This document shows positions 17,766 to 25,137 of a stretch of DNA of 34,080 bases, piece after piece. The DNA is taken from positions 1-34,080 of the forward strand of contig CAWUKD010000021.1 in assembly GCA_963922815.1 (NCBI GenBank). Direction: 5' to 3'. Numbering within the stretch: position 1 is the stretch's first letter; every line of letters begins with the position of its first letter. The notes under the pieces were generated by a model. That model searched no databases and was not told where the DNA came from. It saw only the letters and a program-made list of their open reading frames with translations. Position numbers and translations under genes: made by a program. The stretch comes from SZUA-146 sp963922815 (lineage in GTDB: Bacteria > Pseudomonadota > Gammaproteobacteria > Steroidobacterales > SZUA-146).

Positions 17766-17834
17766 GGCGTCTGCGTAGCTGACCTGACACAGAAGCGTCA
17801 TGGAACATGCGGTTATCAGAGCGAGTGCTTTCAT
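17517..17834 (-). CDS. Small exported basic protein with 11-residue repeats
   Basis: The 105-residue product has a signal peptide (about 1-23, ending ADA). The mature part is built of an 11-residue unit of the form GDRI-x-x-RLD-x-x. It occurs three times in tandem (about 24-56), is interrupted by about 19 Ala/His-rich residues, then occurs twice more and in part (about 76-105). Eleven-residue periodicity with Ile and Leu at fixed positions fits an extended right-handed (hendecad) helix or coiled coil with a highly charged face. I do not know a function; similar short GDRIDRRLD-type periplasmic proteins occur in other proteobacteria. The start at 17834 has GAGGA seven bases upstream; a longer frame to 17873 would hide the signal peptide. 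Confidence 0.75.
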   Translation of the reverse strand: MKALALITACSMTLLCQVSYADAGDRIEHRLDKKGDRIEYRLDRRGDRIDRRLDHVARHAAASGHLKAAARLDRKGDRINTRLDLKGNRINHRLDHRGYRINRIL

Positions 17835-18067
17835 GGTTTTTTCCTCGATATTGTTGAGCCAATACCTGTACAACGCGGCTCATCGATTTTGGTTGACATC
17901 AGATCAAAAAAATCGCGTTGCGAGCATTCTCGTAATAAGGTGTCCCGGTAGTTTTGCCGGTTGGAATTAACATAACGCTGTTCGGAATGGTTTTGTCAAT
18001 GATCTGTCAACCAAACGGACCCTGTCGCGTTGTAGTGGGTACAGACCCCACAATTTGGAGACTTCTC

Positions 18068-19939
18068 GTGGACACTACTAATCCAACAGGCGCCATTCGC
18101 GCCACAGTTTTACGCTGGTCACGGCAGCCGGTTTACGTTTTGGCCCTGCTTACCTGTTTTATTCTAAGCGGCTGCGGCGGTGGCTCCGGTGATCCGGTCG
18201 TTAATATTCCGACGCCTGCACCGGTTCAGGAGACGGGCGAGCTGACGATTGCGATAACCGATGCCGAAGGCGATTTTGTCACTTATACGGTTGACGTTGT
18301 ATCGCTTGCCCTTGAAAAAGCCAACGGCGATCTTGTCGAAACGCTGCCTCTCACAACCCGTATAGACTTTACAGAGCTCACCGAAGTGACCGAGTTCCTG
18401 ACTATTGCGACGGTCCCGGCCGGCAACTATGAGTCGGTGGTCATGACTCTCGACTACCAGGCGGCCGAGATCTACGTACAGGATGAAAATGGTGATGCGC
18501 TACTGGCGACTGCCGTTGACGTAGACGGTAATACTCTTGGTCTGTTCGATGTACGTGTGAATCTGAGTAGTTCAGACACAATTCGGATCGCGCCAGGTGC
18601 GCCGGCTGCCTTCAGTCTGGACTTTGATCTTGACGCGTCCAATGTCATTGATCTGGCCGCTGCGGTTCCAACCGTGACGGTTGAGCCGTTCCTGCTGGCG
18701 ACGGCGGAACTTGAGACTGACAGAGAACACCGGGTTCGAGGGGCGTTGCAGTCCGTGGGGCAGTCCGATTTCGAACTGAATGTCCGTCCTTTCCGGCATC
18801 GGTCCGGCAGCTTCGGAACGTTTACGGTTAATGTGAATGAGACCACCCAGTACGAAGTAGACGGAGTCGGTTACACCGGAGCCGAGGGGCTAACGGCAAT
18901 GACCGTTCTGCCGGCAAACGCACCTGTGATTGCCAACGGTTCGATTTCCGGACGCAGTATGATGGGTGAAACCGTACTGGCGGGTTCAAGCGTTCCCTGG
19001 ACCGATGGCGATGTCGTCAAGGGCGTGGTGGCAGCGCGTATCGGCAACGATCTTCTGGTGCGAGGCGTACGCGTGGAGTATCGCGACGGGGTCGAGGTAT
19101 TTCGCGGAGAGGGGGCCGTCGTTCTGGGAGCGGGCACCACTGTTACCGCGCCAGGCGTCGACAACGCCGATCTGAACATAGACAGTGTTTCCGTCGGTCA
19201 GCGAATTGTAGCCTTTGGCGAGCTCAGCGACGATCGCACGCTGGATGCCTCAGCAGGTCGCATCGTGATGCAAATGAATCAGCTGACTGCCTCAGTGGTT
19301 ACGGAAAATCCGCTGGCGGTGGACGTGTATTTTCTGAACGGTCGTCAACCCGATGTATTTGATTTTGGTGGCACCGGCGTAGATGCAACGTTCGATGCGG
19401 ACCCGACCAGCTATGATATTGATACCGGTGCGCTGAGCCTCAATGGTGTTGCAGGTGGTGATCTGATTCGGGTGCGAGGCCTGGTTACAGCGTTTGGCAG
19501 CGCGCCCGACGATTATGCCGCCCGAACGATTGTTAATGTAAACACGGAAAGTCGACCCGGTACGTTAAGAATTGCCTGGCCGGAGGGTTCCAACATGCCG
19601 TTTCACAGTCTTTCGGAGCAGATGATCGATGTCGATATCAGCGAATCACGCGAATGGCTCAAGCTTCGTGGTGTACCTCGCCCGTTCAGCAATCCGCTGC
19701 AAAGCGCCGTGCTATTGCCGCCTGAATCCGGTGACGGTTTATACTCTGTGAAAGTGCGAGGCAGCGGTGAGCTACATCTGTATCGCAGTTTTACCGATCT
19801 TGTTGCCGAACTTCGCGCGCAGCTGGATTCAGGAGCGGTACTGTACAGAGTGAACGCGAACGTCAGGTATGATAATGCGGACACGGGTTTCGTGACGCCA
19901 AGAGCCAGTTTTGTGTTTAAAGCTGCCGGCGGGGAATGA
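18068..19939 (+). CDS. DUF4382 domain lipoprotein with C-terminal beta-rich modules
   Basis: The 623-residue product carries a lipoprotein signal (lipobox LSGC, Cys36, followed by Gly-rich linker). Residues about 58-205 form a DUF4382 domain (GELTIAITDAEGDFVTYTVDVVSLALE, then PAGNYESVVMTLDY). Beta-rich units follow, with VRGALQSVGQSDFELN, EVDGVGYTG and DLNIDSVSVGQRIVAFGEL, that resemble DUF5666-type OB-like repeats. Function is not known for these families; a surface or periplasmic binding role is usual. The GTG at 18068 is chosen because GGAG lies seven bases upstream and because the frame before it (to 17954) looks non-coding. A hairpin at 19975-20001 ends the unit. It is divergent from the 11-residue-repeat gene. 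Confidence 0.85.
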   Translation: MDTTNPTGAIRATVLRWSRQPVYVLALLTCFILSGCGGGSGDPVVNIPTPAPVQETGELTIAITDAEGDFVTYTVDVVSLALEKANGDLVETLPLTTRIDFTELTEVTEFLTIATVPAGNYESVVMTLDYQAAEIYVQDENGDALLATAVDVDGNTLGLFDVRVNLSSSDTIRIAPGAPAAFSLDFDLDASNVIDLAAAVPTVTVEPFLLATAELETDREHRVRGALQSVGQSDFELNVRPFRHRSGSFGTFTVNVNETTQYEVDGVGYTGAEGLTAMTVLPANAPVIANGSISGRSMMGETVLAGSSVPWTDGDVVKGVVAARIGNDLLVRGVRVEYRDGVEVFRGEGAVVLGAGTTVTAPGVDNADLNIDSVSVGQRIVAFGELSDDRTLDASAGRIVMQMNQLTASVVTENPLAVDVYFLNGRQPDVFDFGGTGVDATFDADPTSYDIDTGALSLNGVAGGDLIRVRGLVTAFGSAPDDYAARTIVNVNTESRPGTLRIAWPEGSNMPFHSLSEQMIDVDISESREWLKLRGVPRPFSNPLQSAVLLPPESGDGLYSVKVRGSGELHLYRSFTDLVAELRAQLDSGAVLYRVNANVRYDNADTGFVTPRASFVFKAAGGE

Positions 19940-19974
19940 AGCTGTCAGTGTCACGATGCCAGAGTTGGTCAGGG

Positions 19975-20001
19975 GCGAGCCGGTGGGGGACACCGGCTCG
20001 C
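19975..20001 (+). terminator. Hairpin terminator after the DUF4382 gene
   Basis: A perfect 11-bp GC-rich stem (GCGAGCCGGTG with CACCGGCTCGC) closes the loop GGGGA. The following bases (GCCTGTCGATATTTTC) have only a weak T-tract, so termination may be partial. It separates the DUF4382 gene from the sigma factor operon. Confidence 0.65.
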
Positions 20002-20047
20002 GCCTGTCGATATTTTCAAGAGCTGACACGAGGGGTCGGTACACTCG

Positions 20048-20596
20048 ATGAATTCGACATCCCGGTATATGGATACGTTTCTGGCCGACGTAGAAAAGCA
20101 GGCGTATCTGATGGCTAACATGTCAGTCAAGAATGCTGATGACGCGCTTGATATTGTGCAGGAGAGCATGATGACCATGGTGACCAGGTATGCGCACAAA
20201 CCCAGAGACCAGTGGCGACCCCTGTTCTTTCGGATTGTGCAAAACCGTACGCGGGATTTTCATCGCAGGGCATCGACACGTGGGAAGGTGTTTTCATTGT
20301 TCAATGCTTTTCGGCGCCATTCGGAAGAAGACGTGGAAATTGAGAGTTTGCATGCCGGTCGTGAGTCGGAGCAGCCGGAGCGGCGGTCAATGATTGATGA
20401 CTCCAGAGACGAGATGCTCGAGGCGCTAGCCAGGCTTCCCGAACGCCAGAGGGAGGCGTTTGTACTTCGGGCGGTTGAAGGACTGGATGTGGCTGATACC
20501 GCCACTGCGATGGGCTGTTCCGCCGGTAGTGTCAAAACGCATTACTCGCGGGCGATTCATCGGCTGAGAGAATTACTTGAGGAACATTGGGTATGA
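20048..20596 (+). CDS. ECF-type RNA polymerase sigma factor
   Basis: The 182-residue product has the two sigma-70 regions of an ECF factor. Region 2 spans about 14-75, with DDALDIVQESMMTMVTRY and the WRPLFFRIVQNRTRDFHRR helix. A charged linker of about 40 residues follows. Region 4 spans about 118-178, with LARLPERQREAFVLRAVEGLDVADTATAMG and the DNA-contact helix SAGSVKTHYSRAIHRL. It directs RNA polymerase to a small regulon, usually of envelope genes. The ribosome site is weak (GAGGGG lies about 13 bases upstream). Its TGA overlaps the next ATG by four bases, and the next gene encodes a membrane protein of anti-sigma type, so the two are expected to work together. Confidence 0.93.
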   Translation: MNSTSRYMDTFLADVEKQAYLMANMSVKNADDALDIVQESMMTMVTRYAHKPRDQWRPLFFRIVQNRTRDFHRRASTRGKVFSLFNAFRRHSEEDVEIESLHAGRESEQPERRSMIDDSRDEMLEALARLPERQREAFVLRAVEGLDVADTATAMGCSAGSVKTHYSRAIHRLRELLEEHWV

Positions 20597-20964
20597 GCAA
20601 AGACGACGATCAGAGGTCAGATCACGAGCTGGCCGAACGTGCGCGCGACAGCATGCGGGATGCGCGTTTGCCGGATGATGTACAGAGAAAGCTCAGGCTG
20701 GCGCGAGCGGCGGCGGTTGAGCGCCTGGAGGATGCGGGCAGGAAACCGGTATTCGGCGGTGCGCGCTGGCTTGTGCCTGCCGGTGCGGCGGCGACTTTGT
20801 TCGCGGGTGTGATGTTGGTGGGTAAGGCGCCCACAGACACTATGCCGATTCTGGATGAACAGGAGCTGGCCGCAGCGGCCGATATGGATTTGCTTGACGA
20901 TATTGAGTTTCTGGCCTGGATGCTCGAAGAGGCCGGCGATGAGGTCTTGCCCGATGACAGTTAG
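20593..20964 (+). CDS. Anti-sigma-like membrane protein (DUF3619-type)
   Basis: The 123-residue product has a cytosolic N-terminal helical part (about 1-55) with HELAERARDSMRDARLP and a basic stretch. One membrane segment follows (about 57-76), then an acidic periplasmic tail ending DMDLLDDIEFLAWMLEEAG. This is the form of the small proteins, often named DUF3619, that follow ECF factors in related gammaproteobacteria, and it suits an anti-sigma factor that binds the sigma factor at the membrane. That function is inferred from position and topology. The ATG at 20593 has GAGGAA upstream and overlaps the sigma stop as ATGA. A TTG start two codons earlier is possible but less likely. Confidence 0.78.
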   Translation: MSKDDDQRSDHELAERARDSMRDARLPDDVQRKLRLARAAAVERLEDAGRKPVFGGARWLVPAGAAATLFAGVMLVGKAPTDTMPILDEQELAAAADMDLLDDIEFLAWMLEEAGDEVLPDDS

Positions 20965-21199
20965 CGCGGCACGAATTGCGTCGGTTGTGTTGGCGATGAG
21001 CGTAAGTGGATCAGTGGTTGCACAGGACGAAGGATTGCCGTCGGACGATTTTCTGGAATACCTGTCGACACTGGTTGAAGACGAGGGTGAATGGATCGAC
21101 CCGCTTGAGCTTGAAGACCCAATCGACGAGGACAGTTCTGCGGACAGCGCAGGTGACACATTAACAGACGAGTCTCAGCACGCTGAGGAAACACCATGA
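20954..21199 (+). CDS. Very acidic small exported protein of the ECF operon
   Basis: The 81-residue product begins with a Sec signal (about 1-23, ending VVA-Q). The predicted mature part of about 58 residues has 22 Asp/Glu and no Lys or Arg. It contains DDFLEYLSTLVEDEGEWIDPLEL, like a short amphipathic helix, and a disordered acidic tail. I do not recognise a family, though small proteins in this position are seen in related operons. The ATG at 20954 lies within the last 11 bases of the anti-sigma-like gene, and the stop overlaps the DUF3106 ATG by four bases, so it is firmly inside the operon. It may bind the very basic DUF3106 product or metal ions; this is inference. Confidence 0.72.
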   Translation: MTVSAARIASVVLAMSVSGSVVAQDEGLPSDDFLEYLSTLVEDEGEWIDPLELEDPIDEDSSADSAGDTLTDESQHAEETP

Positions 21200-21675
21200 A
21201 CAAGATGATTAGACTTTTCCTGATTTGCGCCGTTCTGACGGCTGCTGGCAGCGTGCATGCGGTGTCATGGAGCGCGCTTTCCAAGGCTCAGCAAGACGTG
21301 CTGGCCCGGTACGCCGACACGTGGGATGAACTTCCTCAGGACCGTCAGGAGCGACTGGCTCTGGGCGCCGAACGCTGGCTGGGTATGGATGCGGTTCAGC
21401 GGGACAACATGGCAGTTCGTTTCGAGCGCTGGCAGCAGCTCTCGCCTGAGCGTCGACGTATGCTGCTTGACCGGCTGGCGGCGTTTCGCGAGCTTCCTCC
21501 GGCGCAGCGCCGCATGATGCGAGAGCGCTATCGCCAGTTCCAGAAGCTGTCGCCGGAGCAGCGCAGAAAACTGCGAAAACGGTTCAGAAATCTGACGCCG
21601 GAACAGCGTAGAAAAGCACTTCAAAAGATGCGTCAGCGCGCACGTGCCAATCGTAATCGGGGTGCTGTAGACTGA
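21196..21675 (+). CDS. DUF3106 exported basic repeat protein
   Basis: The 159-residue product has a Sec signal (about 1-22, ending VHA-V) and a helical mature part belonging to DUF3106. It is made of units of about 18 residues starting with L-(S/P/T)-P-E/A-Q/R-RR (for example LSPERRR, LPPAQRR, LSPEQRR, LTPEQRR). Arg and Lys total about 35 in the mature protein. Such helical hairpins recall periplasmic CpxP/Spy-like or heavy-metal-response proteins, but no chaperone activity is shown for DUF3106. GAGGA lies seven bases before the ATG, which overlaps the preceding stop. As last gene of the ECF operon it may be part of the signal or its response. Confidence 0.85.
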   Translation: MNKMIRLFLICAVLTAAGSVHAVSWSALSKAQQDVLARYADTWDELPQDRQERLALGAERWLGMDAVQRDNMAVRFERWQQLSPERRRMLLDRLAAFRELPPAQRRMMRERYRQFQKLSPEQRRKLRKRFRNLTPEQRRKALQKMRQRARANRNRGAVD

Positions 21676-21794
21676 GCGCGTCCAATTCCGGCCGAACGAT
21701 CCTTGCAGAACACAGTGAGTAAGGTGTGATCATGCGTCGCTCACAAGGCAGATCGCCACAACCCCGTGGTTGGGTTCCTGTCAGGCATAAGAAA

Positions 21795-21823
21795 AGCCCC
21801 GTCCAGGTTTAGTGGGCGGGGCT
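21795..21823 (-). terminator. Rho-independent terminator for the DSVDGTGL repeat gene
   Basis: AGCCCCGTCC (21795-21804) pairs with GGGCGGGGCT (21814-21823) with one G-T wobble around a nine-base loop. Read on the minus strand the stem is followed by TTTCTTATG, a fair T-tract. On the plus strand the bases after the stem (CTTGGTAAAC) are not T-rich, so the site mainly serves the minus-strand gene ending at 21933, with possible help to the ECF operon. Confidence 0.8.
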
Positions 21824-21932
21824 CTTGGTAAACCTGGCGGTTCCAGGTGCCAACCACAGACGTCGCGCGGTCGGGTGACGTCAGTTGATCAGAAAAGCGA
21901 TCTCAATCGGGTGCTCCGCTACCTTGTCCGGG

Positions 21933-22421
21933 TCATTCACCAGAATCAGGCGCTTCTGCACTCGGAACGCAATCGGTGGTGTCAGCGGCCATCGCATCAG
22001 CGGCGGGTACGCAGTCTGCGCTACGCGTGCTGGCGGGTACCGTTAAAAGCTGTTCGCCCGAGGCGGCGAGATCTGACGGCGGAGTTACCTGGAGTCCGGT
22101 ACCGTCTACCGAGTCGATTCCTTCTGCCACTGTGCGTCGAAGCCCCGTGCCATCGACAGAATCTGTACCTTCCGATATCGCCTGATTCAGTCCCGTGCCG
22201 TCAACCGAGTCTGTTCCGTCGACTACGCCGCGACGCAGACCTGTGCCATCGACGGAGTCGATCGCCGGATCAGTGGCCATATTCAAGCCTGTCCCATCCA
22301 CCGAGTCGGTAGCGGGTGTATCCAGGGCGCCTTCCGGGTCCGCGTGTGCCAATCCGGCCGAGCCGGCCAGAATGGCAACTCCGACAAAAGCAACCAGCCG
22401 TTCAATGTGTCTTGTGTTCAT
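21933..22421 (-). CDS. Exported protein with five DSVDGTGL repeats
   Basis: The 162-residue product has a Sec signal (about 1-27, ending AHA-D). The mature part contains five identical octapeptides DSVDGTGL at an exact 16-residue period (about residues 39-110), each followed by a variable eight-residue spacer. The C-terminal part has two DCVP boxes 14 residues apart, holding the only Cys pair, and an acidic end. I know no family with this repeat. DxxDGTG could ligate calcium, but this is inference. GGGGG lies seven bases before the ATG at 22421; the frame runs open to 22478 but without a signal there. It is a single gene ending at a terminator on its strand, divergent from the TolB-like/TPR gene with 143 bp between. 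Confidence 0.8.
   Translation of the reverse strand: MNTRHIERLVAFVGVAILAGSAGLAHADPEGALDTPATDSVDGTGLNMATDPAIDSVDGTGLRRGVVDGTDSVDGTGLNQAISEGTDSVDGTGLRRTVAEGIDSVDGTGLQVTPPSDLAASGEQLLTVPASTRSADCVPAADAMAADTTDCVPSAEAPDSGE
22092..22307 (-). repeat. Five 48-bp coding repeats (DSVDGTGL plus spacer)
   Basis: Each 48-bp unit has a 24-bp core and a 24-bp spacer; the region covers four full units plus a fifth core. All eight core codons differ between copies at one or more synonymous positions, while no amino-acid change occurs. This shows age and selection on the peptide. Spacers differ freely, alternating starts RR and N or Q. Confidence 0.9.
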
Positions 22422-22564
22422 GTGTTTCCCCCCGGGTGAACCAGCGTGTAGTATGGAGAAACTTACCACATGCCTCATTAGCGGGTTGGTTTATTCAGGT
22501 CCGCAAAATAACAGAGCGGTAACGCTTTGAGTCGTCTACATAAATCTGCCGAGACACTTTGACG

Positions 22565-24325
22565 ATGACTGACCAGACTGATTCTTCGACCGGCATCAGA
22601 TCGCTGTTTTCAGAGCTCAGACGACGAAGAGTGCTGCGGACGTCTGCCATTTACGTGGCTGCGTCCTGGGTATTGCTTCAGGTGGTTAACGTGGTGTTCC
22701 CGATTTTCGATATCGAGGACGCGTATCAAAAATACGTCACGATAGGCATGGTCATCGGGTTTCCGGTGGCGGTCGTTTTGTCCTGGTTGTTCAATATCGA
22801 TCTGGGTCACGTCACCCGTGATCGAAGCGGAGGCCAGCCTGCTTCCGGCATTAGTGAGCACGACCCCGACTTTAAAACACGAATGAAGGAACTGCCGCTG
22901 CGCTCCGTAGCGGTCATGCCTTTTGCGAACGTGGGTGGCGCCGAAGAAAACGAGTTTTTCAGCGATGGTATTGCCGAAGAGCTCATTAACCTGCTAAGCA
23001 AGTCGCAGGGCCTGAACGTGGCGGCCCGCACCTCTTCATTCTCTTTCAGGAACTCCGAGTCCACTGTCCAGCAGATTGCGTTGCGACTCGGCGTTCGTCA
23101 TGTGCTGGAAGGAGGAGTGCGGCGCGAAGGTAGCCGTGTTCGCATATCCGTGCAGCTGATTGACGCGCTCACCGGCTTCCAGGCCTGGTCCAGCAGCTAC
23201 GATCGGGAGCTCACGGATATTTTCGCCGTGCAGGACGAGATTTCATCCTCGATTGTTTATGCGCTCAGCGCCGCAATAGATCAGACCATTGGTGGTACGC
23301 AATCGCTGCGAGTTGACGCGCCTACCGACAACATCGAGGCGTATCAGCTGTACCTGCGCGGAATGTATCTGTGGCAGCGTCGCGGTGCATCGGCGATCGG
23401 CGCCGCTATCGGCGCTCTGCAACAGGCCATTGAAGCCGACCCCGACTACGTTGATGCGATCTCGCTGCTGGCGGTGGCAACCGCTGTCATGCACGAATAT
23501 ACCGGCACCGATCGTGAACTCGACTTTGATCAGGCCGAAGCGCTGGCGTCCCGTGCCATGGAGCTGGCTCCCGAAACCAGCATGGCGCATGCCGTGCACG
23601 GCTACATTGCCATGCGGCGATGGCAGTGGACGAAGTCGGAAACACATTTTCTTGATGCGCTTCGATGCGATGGATCGGAGCCGCTGGTGCATCAATGGTA
23701 CTCGAACCTGTTGAATGATCTTGGGCGGCAGGAAGCGGCGCTGGCTCACGCATTGAAAGCGTATCAGGCTGATCGACTCTCACCGCAGGCGAATAATATC
23801 CTGGCGCTTAATTTCCTGTTGCTCGGTGACGATGCGTCTGCGATCAAGCATGTGGCGGTTGCGCGAGAATTCGGCCTCGGCGGCGCCGTACCCGACTGGG
23901 TTGAATACTTCGTACGACTTCGGGAAAACAATTACCCGGCCGCTGTGGATATCATGGCCGGATCCCTGAAGCGTAAACAGGCTGTCACCGAGTGGGTGCA
24001 GCCCACCGTGAACGCGATTGCCGATCGCAGTACGCTTGAGGGAGCGCTGGAAAAAATTGCTGCGACGCTTGAAGAGGGCGGTCTCGGCAAGTCACTGGCC
24101 TTCATGCAGTACGTACTGCTGGTCGCGAACGACCAGGTGTTCGACCTGGCGTTAACCATGGTCGATGATCATTCACTGATTCACCTGTGGCTGTTTCTGC
24201 CCGAGGCCGCGGCGCTCAGGGCGGACCCGCGTTTTGATACGCTGATGGAATCCATGGGCATCAATGACTACTGGGAAACCAACGGGCGCCCGGCGATCGC
24301 TGAGCGGGCCCGGGCCACAGCCTGA
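22565..24325 (+). CDS. Membrane protein with TolB-like (FlgO-type) domain and TPR repeats
   Basis: The 586-residue product is of the type often misnamed adenylate cyclase. Two membrane segments (about 27-50 and 58-78) follow an Arg-rich start (FSELRRRRVLRTSAIYVAASWVLLQV). A TolB-like/FlgO-type domain (about 112-245) carries RSVAVMPFANVGG, FFSDGIAEELINLLS and HVLEGGVRREGSRVRISVQLID. Then comes a long TPR array (about 260-570). No cyclase catalytic domain and no winged helix are present, so it should not be called a cyclase. It likely serves as a membrane-bound protein-interaction or regulatory factor. An in-frame TTG lies two codons upstream; the ATG at 22565 has only a weak ribosome site. Divergent from the repeat protein gene. 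Confidence 0.85.
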   Translation: MTDQTDSSTGIRSLFSELRRRRVLRTSAIYVAASWVLLQVVNVVFPIFDIEDAYQKYVTIGMVIGFPVAVVLSWLFNIDLGHVTRDRSGGQPASGISEHDPDFKTRMKELPLRSVAVMPFANVGGAEENEFFSDGIAEELINLLSKSQGLNVAARTSSFSFRNSESTVQQIALRLGVRHVLEGGVRREGSRVRISVQLIDALTGFQAWSSSYDRELTDIFAVQDEISSSIVYALSAAIDQTIGGTQSLRVDAPTDNIEAYQLYLRGMYLWQRRGASAIGAAIGALQQAIEADPDYVDAISLLAVATAVMHEYTGTDRELDFDQAEALASRAMELAPETSMAHAVHGYIAMRRWQWTKSETHFLDALRCDGSEPLVHQWYSNLLNDLGRQEAALAHALKAYQADRLSPQANNILALNFLLLGDDASAIKHVAVAREFGLGGAVPDWVEYFVRLRENNYPAAVDIMAGSLKRKQAVTEWVQPTVNAIADRSTLEGALEKIAATLEEGGLGKSLAFMQYVLLVANDQVFDLALTMVDDHSLIHLWLFLPEAAALRADPRFDTLMESMGINDYWETNGRPAIAERARATA

Positions 24326-24520
24326 TTCGCGCAATTCCTCTTCGACCTTCGTGTAACCCATTTAACCCGCGCCGCCGGCTCTTTCGTGAACAGCCATGCC
24401 GTTTTCCAACAGCGCAGGCTGACAATGGCGCTCTTTAAACTCTGACAGCTGAAGGTTTCGGCGTTTAGTACGTCAGTACAGGATGCTGTGTTCACGATTC
24501 TGGATTCCAGCGTTCGTAAC

Positions 24521-24591
24521 TGTCCGGTCGCCTGTCCGGACACGTCAAAGCGTCCGAAGCGGACATGTTTCACGCTAACTGGCGGACATGT
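24521..24591 (+). promoter_or_regulatory. Candidate enhancer-binding-protein sites upstream of sigma-54 promoter
   Basis: Five exact copies of the hexamer TGTCCG or its complement CGGACA lie here (24521, 24533, 24537, 24560, 24583), plus one near copy (CGTCCG, 24551). They form a perfect TGTCCGGACA palindrome at 24533-24542, a GTCCG-AAG-CGGAC inverted pair at 24552-24564, and two direct CGGACATGT copies 23 bp apart. Relative to the predicted start of transcription near 24668 they span about -147 to -77, the usual place for sigma-54 activator binding. The activator is not in the window. Confidence 0.72.
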
Positions 24592-24641
24592 CACCGCGCT
24601 GAAAATCCGTATGTGTATGACTTTGTTGAGATATGCAGGGT

Positions 24642-24657
24642 TGGCACGGCCCTTGCA
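24642..24657 (+). promoter_or_regulatory. Sigma-54 (RpoN) promoter
   Basis: TGGCACGGCCCTTGCA matches the -24/-12 consensus fully, with GG at 24643-24644 and GC at 24655-24656, ten bases between them as required. The predicted transcription start is about 24668 and the ATG follows at 24688, leaving a short leader with GGAGG. It controls the small exported protein. Confidence 0.92.
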
Positions 24658-24687
24658 ATGAATCGGCTACACAACGGAGGAAATATC

Positions 24688-25035
24688 ATGAACACACTTA
24701 TCAAACGTAAATCAGTCAAATCCGCGCTCGTGATTCTTGCCATGGCCGGAACGATCAGTATTGTTCACGCTCAGGAAGCGGCCCTGGTATACGCATCAAA
24801 CGTTACCGCGACCAATTCACTCAACGACATCAGTACGAAGGTTACCCCACAAATGCTGGCGAGAGACTACACCAGCGAACTGATTGCCGACATGGATGTA
24901 CGTCTTCCCGTCGAACAGTCGGAGTTCTCTGAAACACTCCGCATCAGGCACGAGTTTGAGCAGAGTCTTCTGGATGAACTGAACGTGCGATTAAAGCAGG
25001 AAATGCTCAACTTCACTGCCAGTCTGGCAATTTAA
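24688..25035 (+). CDS. Small exported protein of unknown function under sigma-54 control
   Basis: The 115-residue product has a Sec signal (about 1-28, ending VHA-Q). The mature part of about 87 residues is mixed polar and ends in a long amphipathic helix (about 77-112, FSETLRIRHEFEQSLLDELNVRL). There is no Cys in the mature part and no motif I know. GGAGG lies seven bases before the ATG. The gene is alone between the TPR gene and the minus-strand dipeptidase, with its own sigma-54 promoter and upstream repeats, so it is probably made in response to one signal (nitrogen, envelope or biofilm state are typical for sigma-54). Longer open frame to 24565 lies upstream of the promoter and is not used. 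Confidence 0.8.
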   Translation: MNTLIKRKSVKSALVILAMAGTISIVHAQEAALVYASNVTATNSLNDISTKVTPQMLARDYTSELIADMDVRLPVEQSEFSETLRIRHEFEQSLLDELNVRLKQEMLNFTASLAI

Positions 25036-25056
25036 TGAAGAGCATAAATCGACTGG

Positions 25057-25114
25057 TCCCGGCCGTCATCCATCCAAACCAGACTGCAAAGTTTATGGGC
25101 AGTGACGGTCGGGA
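25057..25114. repeat. Long-loop inverted repeat between convergent genes
   Basis: TCCCGGCCGTCA (25057-25068) can pair with TGACGGTCGGGA (25103-25114) over 12 bp including one G-T wobble, with a 34-base loop. No T-tract follows on the plus strand. It lies just after the small exported protein and before the dipeptidase end, so it may help stop or stabilise transcripts from either side. Confidence 0.45.
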
Positions 25115-25137
25115 ATCAGGTCTGCGCAAGGCATCCG

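Noticed and set aside
17893..17921. TTGACA as -35 box for the DUF4382 gene
   Set aside because: No acceptable -10 hexamer is found at 16-18 bases from it.
21732..21812. Short plus-strand ORF of 26 codons (ATG at 21732) after DUF3106
   Set aside because: It ends inside the terminator stem, has a weak ribosome site and no sign of conservation.
22565..24325. Annotation as adenylate cyclase
   Set aside because: The protein has TolB-like and TPR regions only; no class III cyclase domain is present.
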